Assembly: GCA_035528275.1 (NCBI GenBank)
Contig: DATKYV010000204.1
Span: 1 to 8,080 of the forward strand
Reading direction: 5' to 3'
DNA: 8,080 bases
Origin: DATKYV01 sp035528275
GTDB taxonomy: Bacteria > Acidobacteriota > Terriglobia > UBA7540
The position numbers and the translations under genes are program-made. The notes beneath the pieces were generated by a model. That model did no database searches. It saw nothing but the letters and a program-made list of their open reading frames with translations, and was not told where the DNA came from. How positions within the stretch are numbered: the first letter of the stretch is position 1; every line of letters begins with the position of its first letter. Shown in pieces: positions 1-5,892 of the stretch.

Positions 1-297
1 TGAGGCAGAAGGCAGTCCATCCAATCCTTTGTCGATTTGCTCTGCGGTAATGCCGCTGATTTCGGTGAGCGGCTTCCCATGAATCGCTTCCGTGAGCCAG
101 GAACCACAGGCGACGGCGGGAACGCAACCTTGAGTCTTGAACTTCACGTCGAGAATTCTCCCCTTCTCGACGACGGCCCACAGCTTCATCAAGTCACCGC
201 AGACGGGATTGGTCATTTCCACGACCGCAGTGGCGTTGGGAATTTCGCCGACATTGCGCGGATTGTGAAAGTGGTCGAGGACTTTTGCGGAATACAT
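1..297 (-). CDS. IscU/NifU-type Fe-S cluster assembly scaffold (partial, 3' end beyond window)
   Basis: Reading the minus strand from the ATG at 297 gives 99 codons open to the left edge. The protein begins MYSAKVLDHFHNPRNVGEI, which matches the conserved N-terminus of IscU/NifU scaffolds, so this start is secure. NPVCGD (residues 30-35) supplies the first ligand Cys33 and Asp35. QGC at 56-58 supplies the second ligand Cys58. The third conserved Cys, normally near residue 106, lies outside the window. The family assembles [2Fe-2S] or [4Fe-4S] clusters with a cysteine desulfurase in the cytoplasm and passes them to apo-proteins. Oddities are an extra Cys64 where IscU usually has Ser, and GLPSAS where E. 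coli IscU has the HscA-binding LPPVK, so it is closer to NifU-like scaffolds. There is no clear Shine-Dalgarno, and a heptad repeat begins 7 bases upstream of the start. A downstream fusion (NifU-type) versus a stand-alone IscU cannot be decided here. Confidence 0.88.
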   Translation of the reverse strand, partial: MYSAKVLDHFHNPRNVGEIPNATAVVEMTNPVCGDLMKLWAVVEKGRILDVKFKTQGCVPAVACGSWLTEAIHGKPLTEISGITAEQIDKGLDGLPSAS

Positions 298-304
298 GGG
301 AGAT

Positions 305-360
305 GCAGTCAGTTGTCGGTCGTCTGTTGTCTGTTGTCAGTTGCCAGTTGTCAGTTGCCA
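305..360. repeat. Heptad tandem repeat, 8 degenerate units (family TGACAAC)
   Basis: Read on the minus strand, this stretch divides into eight consecutive 7-base units such as TGGCAAC, TGACAAC and AGACAAC, with no indel in the register. It fills the leader of the Fe-S scaffold gene. It resembles the short tandemly repeated repetitive (STRR) heptamers known from cyanobacteria and seen in other environmental bacteria. Function is unknown. Confidence 0.85.
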
Positions 361-403
361 GTACCCGGAATTTGAAAATCAGGTGCCGTTCTGCGCGATG
401 GGC

Positions 404-423
404 AAGGTCGAGTTTTCGACCTT
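404..423. other. Perfect 8-bp stem-loop with 4-base loop
   Basis: AAGGTCGA (404-411) and TCGACCTT (416-423) are exact reverse complements around a 4-base loop. The element lies downstream of the ZIP gene stop in its direction of transcription and directly abuts the next heptad array. No U tract follows on the minus strand, so it is not a classical intrinsic terminator. It could slow transcription, protect an mRNA 3' end, or be part of the repeat element. Confidence 0.6.
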
Positions 424-449
424 CAACTCTCAACTCTTAACTCTCAACG
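422..449. repeat. Heptad tandem repeat, 4 units (family CTCAACT)
   Basis: Four consecutive 7-base units on the plus strand: TTCAACT, CTCAACT, CTTAACT and CTCAACG. It starts inside the right arm of the stem-loop at 404-423. The unit is unrelated in sequence to the array at 305-360 but has the same period. Confidence 0.8.
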
Positions 450-496
450 CCTTCTTGTTTCACGCACTCGACCATACGACCAGGCGCGATTTGAAT

Positions 497-1237
497 TCAA
501 TGGGCGAGGGACGGGAAGAACAACATGCGCAGCACGATTACCATCGCCACGCCGGCGGCGACGGTCAGCGCAATCTTGGCCCCCGGCGTTTTGTTGACTT
601 CCGGGATCAGGTCCGACGCCGCAACGTAAAGCGTAACGCCGGCGGAGAGCGCGAGCCCGTAGTTCACGAAGCGCTCGGCAAGCACCATGGCCAGGATCCC
701 CAGAATCCGCGAAATGCCCAGCGCCGTCGCCGCCCACAGACCCGCCCGGCGACTCTTCCCCGCCGCCGTCATGATCGAAGCAATCGTAAATCCTTCGGGA
801 ATGTTGTGCAGGATGACCGCGCCGAAAATCACCGTGCCCAGCCAGGGCGAAATGAGGAAGCCGGAGGCAATCGAGACCCCGTCGAAAAAGGTGTGGATGG
901 TCAGCCCGCCCAGCGCCGTGTAGGCAACCGACCTGTTCAGGAACTCGTCCGCGTGGGTCTCCTCGCCGAAGTGGAAATGCGCCGGCCACGAGTGTTCGAA
1001 GAAATGGACGATGAAATAGCCCATCAGGATCAGGATGGGGGCGGCGAGGGGCGCCAGGCGCAAGCTCTCCGGCACCATTTCGGTGATTGCCGTCGCCAGC
1101 ATGAACCCGGAGCCGAGAGCGATGAAGTAGGCGAGAAACGTCCGGCTCCAGGGCCGCGCGGAGACAATCGCCCCACCGAAAATGTTGGCGAGGCCCGTCA
1201 CCACACCCAGAAGGAGGCTGATCCAAAGAGGGGACAT
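497..1237 (-). CDS. ZIP-family divalent metal transporter
   Basis: The 246-residue, very hydrophobic protein matches the ZIP (ZupT/GufA-like) family, which imports Zn2+, Fe2+ or related cations across the inner membrane. Roughly eight membrane segments are visible. The transport-site motifs are present: HTFFDG at residues 115-120 (His115, Asp119) in the fourth segment and HNIPEG at 144-149 (His144, Asn145, Glu148) in the fifth. SDLIPEVN at 208-215 is another typical ZIP stretch. The loop before the fourth segment is His/Glu rich (His78, 82, 87, 89, 95), a common cytoplasmic metal-sensing feature. Length is normal for bacterial ZIPs. No clear Shine-Dalgarno precedes the ATG at 1237, but the first residues already form the first membrane helix, so a later start would damage it. 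The upstream gene is 122 bases away. Exact metal preference cannot be read from sequence. Confidence 0.92.
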   Translation of the reverse strand: MSPLWISLLLGVVTGLANIFGGAIVSARPWSRTFLAYFIALGSGFMLATAITEMVPESLRLAPLAAPILILMGYFIVHFFEHSWPAHFHFGEETHADEFLNRSVAYTALGGLTIHTFFDGVSIASGFLISPWLGTVIFGAVILHNIPEGFTIASIMTAAGKSRRAGLWAATALGISRILGILAMVLAERFVNYGLALSAGVTLYVAASDLIPEVNKTPGAKIALTVAAGVAMVIVLRMLFFPSLAH

Positions 1238-1323
1238 AGATGAAAGCGCTGGCGTTTAGCAGTCAGCGATCAACTTTCGGCATCCGGCAGGTTGAGGTGG
1301 CGAGTGCCCGTTCCTTTTTGCGG

Positions 1324-1351
1324 ATAGCTGTGGGCTGATGGCTGAAAGCTT
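1324..1351. repeat. Heptad tandem repeat, 4 units (family ATGGCTG)
   Basis: Four 7-base units, ATAGCTG, TGGGCTG, ATGGCTG and AAAGCTT, lie in the 122-base gap between the ychF-like and ZIP genes, ending 8 bases before the ychF-like stop. The rest of the gap (about 1258-1290) has looser related text (CAGTCAGC) without strict periodicity. Confidence 0.7.
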
Positions 1352-1359
1352 TCCCTTTG

Positions 1360-2439
1360 CTATGAGTGCCGGATGTAGAGCACCTCGCCGTCCTGGACGA
1401 CGTAGTTCTTGCCTTCGAGCTTCAGGACGCCTTGATTGCGAGCTTCGGCCAGACTGCCCGCCGCCACCAGATCTTCGAATCGGATGACTTCCGCCTTGAT
1501 GAACTTCTTCTGGAAGTCGCTGTGCACTTCGCCCGCGGCATCCCAGGTGGTGCCTCCGGCGCGCAAGGTCCACGCTCGGCATTCATTGTCACCGATGGTA
1601 AAGAAAGAAATAACCCCCAGGAGCTCGTAACCGGAGTGAATCAACCGCGTGACGGCCGACTCCTTCAATCCGTAACTGGCCAGGAACTCTGAAGCATCCG
1701 CGTCGCTGAGTTCAGCCAACTCGGCTTCGATTTTCCCGCAGACCGCCGTCACCGCCGTCCGCGGCCGCTGCTTGAGGCCCGCCTGGGCGGCGAACTGCTC
1801 GGCGGCGTTGGCTTTGGCCACGTCCTCTTCACCGAGATTTAAAACGTAAAGCATGGGCTTCAAAGAAAGAAACGTAAAGCCGCGAATGATGCCCTCTTCT
1901 TCGGCGCTCAGGGTCACTTCCCTCAGAGGCGTCTGCTTCTCGAGCGTCGCCTTGAGATTCAGCAGGAGGTGATGCTCCTTTTCAAGTGCGGGATTCTTCT
2001 GCTTCTGCAAGTCCCGCTCCAACCTCTCCAGGCGTTTTTCTATCACCGCCAGGTCCGAGAGAATGAGCTCCAACTCCACGCTTTCGATATCGCGCTGAGG
2101 ATTGACGCAGCCGCCGGCGGGCGGCAGCGCCTCATCTTCGAACACGCGCACGACATGCGCCAGGGCATCCATCTCGCGCAAATTCGTCATCTGCGTTCCC
2201 GACCGCGCAAGATCGATGATGCTTCCCGGTGTATCCACATACTCCACGCTGGCATGGACCGCTTTCCGGCCGGGGTGCATCTCCACCAGCCGGTCAAGCC
2301 GCGGGTCAGGAACGTGCACCACGCCGAGGTGCGCCTCGGGTCTCCCCGACCCCAAGCCGCTGCCGTGCGCGTGGGTCAGAATGCGAAAGAGCGTTGTCTT
2401 GCCCACCTGCGCGAGCCCCACAATCCCAATCTTCAGCAT
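1360..2439 (-). CDS. ychF: YchF/OLA1-family P-loop NTPase (DUF933/TGS C-terminus), divergent
   Basis: The 359-residue protein has the YchF layout and near-standard length (E. coli about 363). The P-loop GLAQVGKTT is at residues 8-16 and the G3 motif DTPG at 69-72. NLGE at 201-204 takes the place of the GTPase NKxD motif; this loss is why YchF proteins prefer ATP. A coiled-coil hairpin spans about 125-170. The C-terminal TGS/DUF933 domain (about 275-358) carries the family text RAWTLR, AAGEVHSDF and YVVQDGEVLY. YchF binds ribosomes and acts in translation and stress responses in the cytoplasm. The switch region after G3 is unusual: the normal DIAGLVKGASKGEGLGN block is replaced by a shorter DTPGSIIDLARSGTQM. 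It may therefore be a YchF-like paralogue rather than the housekeeping copy. GAGG sits 6 bases before the ATG at 2439, supporting this start. Confidence 0.9.
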   Translation of the reverse strand: MLKIGIVGLAQVGKTTLFRILTHAHGSGLGSGRPEAHLGVVHVPDPRLDRLVEMHPGRKAVHASVEYVDTPGSIIDLARSGTQMTNLREMDALAHVVRVFEDEALPPAGGCVNPQRDIESVELELILSDLAVIEKRLERLERDLQKQKNPALEKEHHLLLNLKATLEKQTPLREVTLSAEEEGIIRGFTFLSLKPMLYVLNLGEEDVAKANAAEQFAAQAGLKQRPRTAVTAVCGKIEAELAELSDADASEFLASYGLKESAVTRLIHSGYELLGVISFFTIGDNECRAWTLRAGGTTWDAAGEVHSDFQKKFIKAEVIRFEDLVAAGSLAEARNQGVLKLEGKNYVVQDGEVLYIRHS

Positions 2440-2482
2440 GGTAACCTCATCGCGAGGGATTCGGAGGGACAGGGCGGAGCTT

Positions 2483-2509
2483 CTGATACTAACACACGGG
2501 CCGCGTCAA
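2483..2509 (-). promoter_or_regulatory. Possible sigma70-like promoter for the ychF-like gene
   Basis: On the minus strand, TTGACG (2504-2509, five of six consensus bases) is followed after 15 bases by TATCAG (2483-2488, four of six). It lies about 45 bases upstream of the start codon. The spacer is shorter than the ideal 17, so this is a candidate only. Confidence 0.35.
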
Positions 2510-2589
2510 GGGGTACGGCGCGTGACAGACCCTCGCGATTGGTCGCCGGAATGGAAGTCAATATCTCCCTTCTCCATCGGCGTCAAAAC

Positions 2590-2618
2590 TTGAGAAAGGC
2601 GTTACCTGCGTATATCAT
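2590..2618 (+). promoter_or_regulatory. Sigma70-like promoter for the GH20-like gene
   Basis: TTGAGA (2590-2595) and TATCAT (2613-2618) each match five of six consensus bases and are separated by the ideal 17 bases. The predicted transcription start near 2625 gives a leader of about 55 bases before the ATG at 2681. This supports that ATG over an upstream in-frame ATG at 2630, which would leave almost no leader. Confidence 0.6.
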
Positions 2619-2680
2619 TCCCGCCCCTAATGTTCACATCCGGCTCGGTTCGACGAGCTGATTCAAACCGAGGTGTTGCG

Positions 2681-3763
2681 ATGAAGGGTTATTGGATCCG
2701 TGCAGCAATCATAGCGGCGGCGTGCCTATTAACAGCGGGGGTTGCCGCGAGCGCGAAGGACTGGCCGCTTCCGGTCCGCGGGCTCTACCTGGGGGCACCG
2801 AAACCGGAAGAAGTCTCCATGACGGTCGACTTCATTCGCAAGGCGCTCCCTAAAGAGGGTGTCAACGTTCTGGTAATGGAATTCGGTTACGGCTATCAAT
2901 ACTCCAGCCACCCCGAGGTCGTCGACGAGAACGCGCTTTCCAAGGCGGACGTCGAAGCGATCGCGGCGGCGTGCCGCGCCGCCGGAGTGCGCTTGATTCC
3001 GCTTATCAACCTGCTGGGGCATCAGTCCTGGAAAGAGAAAACCGCCGGCCTGCTGCGGTCGCACCCCGAGCTCGATGAAACGCCGGGCAAGTATCCGAAT
3101 AACAAGGGCATTTACTGTCGAAGCTACTGCCCTCTCCATTCGGACGTCCACAAGATCGTTTTCGACCTGATGGACGAACTCGCCGACGCTTGCAAGGCCG
3201 ACGCGGTCCACGTGGGCATGGACGAGGTGTTTATTCTCGCCGACCCGGATTGCCCCCGCTGCCGGGCGCGCGACAGTGCCGAACTCTTCGCGCAGGAAGT
3301 GCGAACCCTGCACGATCACCTGATGGCCACTCACCGCGAGATGTGGATGTGGAGCGACCGCTTGCTCGACGGCGCCGTCACCGGCCTCGGGGAGTGGGAA
3401 GCGAGCGAAAACGGCACGGCCGCGGCCATCCACCTTATCCCCCGTGATATCGTGATGTGTGACTGGCACTACGAGTCTTCACCTCCCACCGCCGCCTATT
3501 TCGCCGTCGAGGGATTCCGCGTGCTTTACGCTCCGTGGCGCGAGACCAAAGTGGCGCTTGGCCAGTTGGATTTGATCCGTTCCGTCCGGACGCACGCCGA
3601 TAAGACGGTTGCCCCACGGATGCTCGGCGTGCTCCAGACGACCTGGGGAGGATCGAGCGATTTCATCAAAGCTTACAAGAAAGACCGCTCTGCCCCGGCC
3701 CGCAGCGCCGAAGCCGCTCGCACCTTCAAGAAACTTTTCAAGAAGATCCGCGCAATGCGATAG
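2681..3763 (+). CDS. Exported GH20-like glycoside hydrolase (beta-N-acetylhexosaminidase-type fold)
   Basis: The ATG at 2681 is chosen because GAGG sits 7 bases upstream and the protein then begins with a clean signal peptide: positive MKGYWIR, a hydrophobic core, and ASA at residues 23-25 for signal peptidase I. The mature part is a TIM-barrel-like domain. Its key motif is HVGMDE, ending in the Asp181-Glu182 pair; family GH20 uses the same HxGxDE arrangement, with Asp orienting the substrate acetamido group and Glu as acid/base. Several Trp-rich stretches (MWMW, CDWHYE, TTWGG) could line the sugar subsite. At 360 residues it lacks the N-terminal GH20b domain of classical hexosaminidases. Cysteines at 146, 150, 191 and 194 (the last two a CxxC) may form disulfides or bind metal. 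Likely role: periplasmic or extracellular cleavage of amino-sugar glycans. Substrate is unproven. Confidence 0.78.
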   Translation: MKGYWIRAAIIAAACLLTAGVAASAKDWPLPVRGLYLGAPKPEEVSMTVDFIRKALPKEGVNVLVMEFGYGYQYSSHPEVVDENALSKADVEAIAAACRAAGVRLIPLINLLGHQSWKEKTAGLLRSHPELDETPGKYPNNKGIYCRSYCPLHSDVHKIVFDLMDELADACKADAVHVGMDEVFILADPDCPRCRARDSAELFAQEVRTLHDHLMATHREMWMWSDRLLDGAVTGLGEWEASENGTAAAIHLIPRDIVMCDWHYESSPPTAAYFAVEGFRVLYAPWRETKVALGQLDLIRSVRTHADKTVAPRMLGVLQTTWGGSSDFIKAYKKDRSAPARSAEAARTFKKLFKKIRAMR

Positions 3764-3831
3764 TCGGACGCCGGCTGATATCGAATCTTCGCCGAGACCG
3801 AAAAGCGCCACGCTGAGTATTCATACATAAA

Positions 3832-3850
3832 GGAAGCGGAACCCGCTTTC
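3832..3850. other. Stem-loop between the GH20-like and EthD genes
   Basis: GGAAGCGG (3832-3839) pairs with CCGCTTTC (3843-3850), giving an 8-bp stem with one G-T pair and a 3-base loop. It sits in the 132-base gap, upstream of the EthD ribosome binding site. There is no U tract, so terminator function is doubtful; it may be a weak terminator or an mRNA leader structure. I see no convincing promoter in the rest of the gap. Confidence 0.4.
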
Positions 3851-3895
3851 CCCGTGCGATACTTGGCGACGATACTTCAGGAGGAGGTCCACGGG

Positions 3896-4207
3896 ATGAT
3901 CAAGGTCAGCGTTATGTATCCGAATGGCGAAGGCAAGACCTTTGACATCACGTACTATTGCGAAAAACATATCCCCATGGTTCAGCAGATGGGTGGACCA
4001 GCCATCAAGGGTGTTGCTGTGGAGCAGGGGATCGGAGGCCCAACTCCCGGGTCGCCTCCAACTTATCTGGCCATGGGCCATCTCCTGTTCGAGTCGGTGG
4101 GGGCGTTTCAAATCTCCTTGGGACCCCATACCCAGGCGATCTTTGGCGACGTTCCGAACTACACGAACACCCAGCCAGTGGTTCAGATCAGCGAAGTAAA
4201 GTTATAG
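3896..4207 (+). CDS. EthD-family dimeric alpha/beta-barrel protein
   Basis: The 103-residue protein begins MIKVSVMYPNGEGKTFD and continues YYCEKHIPM (His25), the signature opening of the EthD family (small ferredoxin-like barrels that dimerise). The family was named after a protein needed for ethyl tert-butyl ether degradation in Rhodococcus; most members have no proven reaction. The pattern continues with a Gly/Pro-rich loop (residues about 43-55) and the final strand (VVQISEV). Length is standard. AGGAGGAGG at 3879-3887, 8 bases before the ATG at 3896, is among the strongest ribosome binding sites in the window and fixes the start; an in-frame ATG at 3854 has no comparable site. The next coding remnant lies in the -1 frame across its stop codon. 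No substrate can be inferred from neighbours. Confidence 0.85.
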   Translation: MIKVSVMYPNGEGKTFDITYYCEKHIPMVQQMGGPAIKGVAVEQGIGGPTPGSPPTYLAMGHLLFESVGAFQISLGPHTQAIFGDVPNYTNTQPVVQISEVKL

Positions 4208-4437
4208 AAACTCCCGCCCCGGCGGGCCGCGGCGGCGGAGATACCGATATCGTGTTGCGAGGAATCATCGGAAAGGATGGAAAGGTCCACGATGCGGTGG
4301 TGCAGTATTCCGAGCGGCCCGATCTGAACTCGGAAGCGCTGAGCGTGGTTCAGCAATGGGTGTTCACGCCCGCCATGTGCGACGGTCGCCCGGATTCCAC
4401 CAAAGCAAGCTTCACGCTTCACTTCCGGGCGCGCTAA
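4198..4437 (+). pseudogene. Orphan TonB C-terminal domain fragment
   Basis: In the frame -1 relative to the EthD gene, the sequence encodes a short Pro/Gly-rich linker (VIETPAPAGRGGG) and then a clear TonB-C domain: VLRGIIGKDGKV, RPDLNSEALSVV and QQWVFTPAMCDG, ending FTLHFRAR at a TAA. The domain normally contacts TonB-dependent receptors or ends M56-type signalling proteins. No membrane anchor or N-terminal part is present, and the upstream text in this frame is a shadow of the EthD gene. GTG at 4252 could start a 61-residue product with only a weakly placed GGAG at 4237. The simplest reading is a 5'-truncated remnant. Alternatives are a -1 frameshift fusion from the EthD gene (A_AAG at 4198-4201) or translational coupling. 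The left boundary is set at the first codon past the possible slip. Confidence 0.6.
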
Positions 4438-4461
4438 GCGGCCGGGCAGTGGCGCTCCCCG

Positions 4462-4499
4462 TTTGCATCGCTGTGCGGCGTTCGCCGAATACGTGCAAA
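4462..4499. other. Nested inverted repeats upstream of the 115-residue protein gene
   Basis: TTTGCA (4462-4467) and TGCAAA (4494-4499) are exact inverted arms, and between them CGGCG (4476-4480) and CGCCG (4483-4487) form an inner 5-bp hairpin with a 2-base loop. The element lies in the 107-base gap before the GTG at 4545. It could be an operator or a leader structure. A U tract is absent, which argues against a terminator. Confidence 0.35.
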
Positions 4500-4544
4500 G
4501 CATAGAAAACGAATCTTGCAGCCCAACATGAGGAGGGTTCCAAA

Positions 4545-4892
4545 GTGAAGACTTCCCAGTTGTTCAAGGACATCCAGTATGTGGGCCAGGCTGAGGGGGA
4601 AAGAAAAACGTATCATGTATTTGAGACTTCCGATCACTATCTGGTGGTCGCTCCGAACACCCGAGGCGGCTACAACCTGAACGTTGTCTCTCTCAAGGCG
4701 CCGAAAGTGATCAGCGAGAGATTCAAGGGGCAGCGGGTAACAACCCAGGCCGTGAAGAACCGTAGCAAGCGGCCGGACCTTTTCGGTCCCGACTTCGCGG
4801 CCCTGAGCAGCCTCTATGTGATGGTCGCCCTCCGCCAAGCCCAGAAGCTGAAACGGAAGCTTGGAAAATCCTTCGTGTTCAAGATCAAATAG
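4545..4892 (+). CDS. Hypothetical basic 115-residue protein
   Basis: I do not recognise this family with confidence. The GTG at 4545 is the start because a strong AGGAGGG (4531-4537) precedes it by 7 bases. The protein is rich in Lys and Arg throughout and has no signal peptide or membrane segment, so it is probably cytoplasmic. The first half (about 20-55) alternates hydrophobic residues in a strand-like way around a GGYNLNVV turn. A conserved-looking block RFKGQRVTTQAV (about 59-70) follows, then a helical segment LSSLYVMVALRQAQKLKRK (about 87-105). The overall feel is a compact alpha/beta domain that might bind nucleic acid, but this is a guess from charge alone. The strong ribosome binding site and codon use like the neighbours support a real gene. 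The 246-base gap after it holds only a weak inverted repeat (GCCTGGC 4932 / GCCAGGC 4960). Confidence 0.75.
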   Translation: MKTSQLFKDIQYVGQAEGERKTYHVFETSDHYLVVAPNTRGGYNLNVVSLKAPKVISERFKGQRVTTQAVKNRSKRPDLFGPDFAALSSLYVMVALRQAQKLKRKLGKSFVFKIK

Positions 4893-5138
4893 GCGCGCCG
4901 GGGCGATGGCGGACTTTCCGAAACCGCCGCAGCCTGGCGTGTCCCGCTTGGGAGGATCGGCCAGGCGAACTCCGTGTGCACAACTTTCCGGTGACGCGGG
5001 GTTGGTATAGGGCAGACGAGCGTTTGGGGACACCGTGAAGCATCTTCCGTTAGGTTTCGCTCGCCGGCCCGCTAAATCGAAACTTCCAACTGGGCGGAGG
5101 AAAGCGCTTGCCCCCTGCACCAGGAAAGGAGAAAACCT

Positions 5139-5627
5139 GTGGGCGCTGAACTCAAGATTCTCGAGAAAACGGTGGGCCATGCCTTGTGCGGGAAGGGTGC
5201 CCACGTTGAGGCCACGAAGGCTCTGGAGGGATTGGACTGGAAGCTTGCCGGCGCGCGGCCCAACGGCGCGCCGCACTCCATCTTTCAAATCTTGAACCAC
5301 ATGATCTACTGGCAGGAGTGGGCCGTGAAGTGGCTTGATGGAGAAAAGCCTGCGGTTCCAAGGCATGCCTCGGGGAGTTGGCCCGGCGGTGCGATGCCGG
5401 CGGGTTCCAAGGATTGGAAACAGGCGGTAGGCCGCTTCGGAAAAGGGCTTGATGAACTGACTCGGCGGACTGGCGGGGCGGACCTCCTGTCGAAGCGTGG
5501 AGAGAAGACGCGGCTGGAGATGCTCCACACGATTGCGTCGCACAACAGCTATCATCTCGGGCAGGTGGTCCAACAGCGGCAGATGCTGGGCCCCTGGCCT
5601 CCTCCCTCCGGCGGGCTCACCTGGTAG
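5139..5627 (+). CDS. DinB/DUF664-superfamily putative metal-dependent protein
   Basis: The 162-residue protein has the four-helix-bundle pattern of the DinB/YfiT superfamily. The opening AHVEATKALEGLDW, then RPNGAPHSIFQILNHMIYWQ and SHNSYHLGQ near the end are typical of the DinB_2 type. The likely metal-binding triad is His54 (LNHM), His135 and His139 (HNSYH). Members include thiol-dependent S-transferases (bacillithiol, mycothiol, glutathione) and damage-induced proteins, but most acidobacterial-type homologues are uncharacterised. The GTG at 5139 is supported by AGGAAAGGAG (5122-5131) 7 bases upstream; there is no closer alternative ATG. It ends PPPSGGLTW, a normal family tail. It has no signal peptide, so cytoplasmic. 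Neighbouring genes do not show which thiol or substrate it would use. Confidence 0.85.
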   Translation: MGAELKILEKTVGHALCGKGAHVEATKALEGLDWKLAGARPNGAPHSIFQILNHMIYWQEWAVKWLDGEKPAVPRHASGSWPGGAMPAGSKDWKQAVGRFGKGLDELTRRTGGADLLSKRGEKTRLEMLHTIASHNSYHLGQVVQQRQMLGPWPPPSGGLTW

Positions 5628-5705
5628 CCGAGTGTACGGAACACCTCTTTTGTTCCAGGGCCTTTCCTTGGTGCCAACGGTGCCCCGTGGGTGATCAGAT
5701 TTCTG

Positions 5706-5725
5706 GTGGGGGGGCTCCGCCCCAC
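5706..5725. other. GC-rich hairpin in the 265-base gap after the DinB gene
   Basis: GTGGGG (5706-5711) and CCCCAC (5720-5725) can pair across an 8-base loop. It lies 79 bases after the DinB stop, with no T run following. It might end or stabilise the upstream transcript. Elsewhere in this gap (5628-5892) I see no gene and no convincing promoter. Confidence 0.3.
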
Positions 5726-5892
5726 GGCCACCATGACAGGAAGAGAGCGTGCACGCGACATAGTCTGAATCTTGGCCTTTTCGCTGGAATATCCAAAACG
5801 AACCTGCAGCCGTGTAGACAGGAAACGTGCTGGCATTCCTATGTTGAATTGGTTCTGGTCCGCTCCGCTTACAAAGGCTATAAGGAAATGCT

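Noticed and set aside
1..13. GCCTTCT-type heptad inside the Fe-S scaffold gene on the minus strand
   Set aside because: Only one full unit plus a partial; it encodes LPSAS, which fits the protein family at that place, so coincidence is the simpler reading.
305..360. CRISPR array
   Set aside because: Units are 7 bases in direct tandem without spacers; no cas genes are near.
296..1243. Plus-strand open frame of 315 codons
   Set aside because: Entirely antisense to the ZIP transporter, with an Arg/Gln/His-rich low-information product and a start inside the heptad array region.
4932..4966. Inverted repeat GCCTGGC/GCCAGGC as a terminator after the 115-residue protein gene
   Set aside because: The 21-base loop and lack of a T run make it a poor terminator.
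4434..5573. Long minus-strand open frame of 379 codons
   Set aside because: It lies antisense to two well-supported genes and their gap, has no recognisable domain, and its product has the Arg/Pro/Leu-rich look of a shadow frame.
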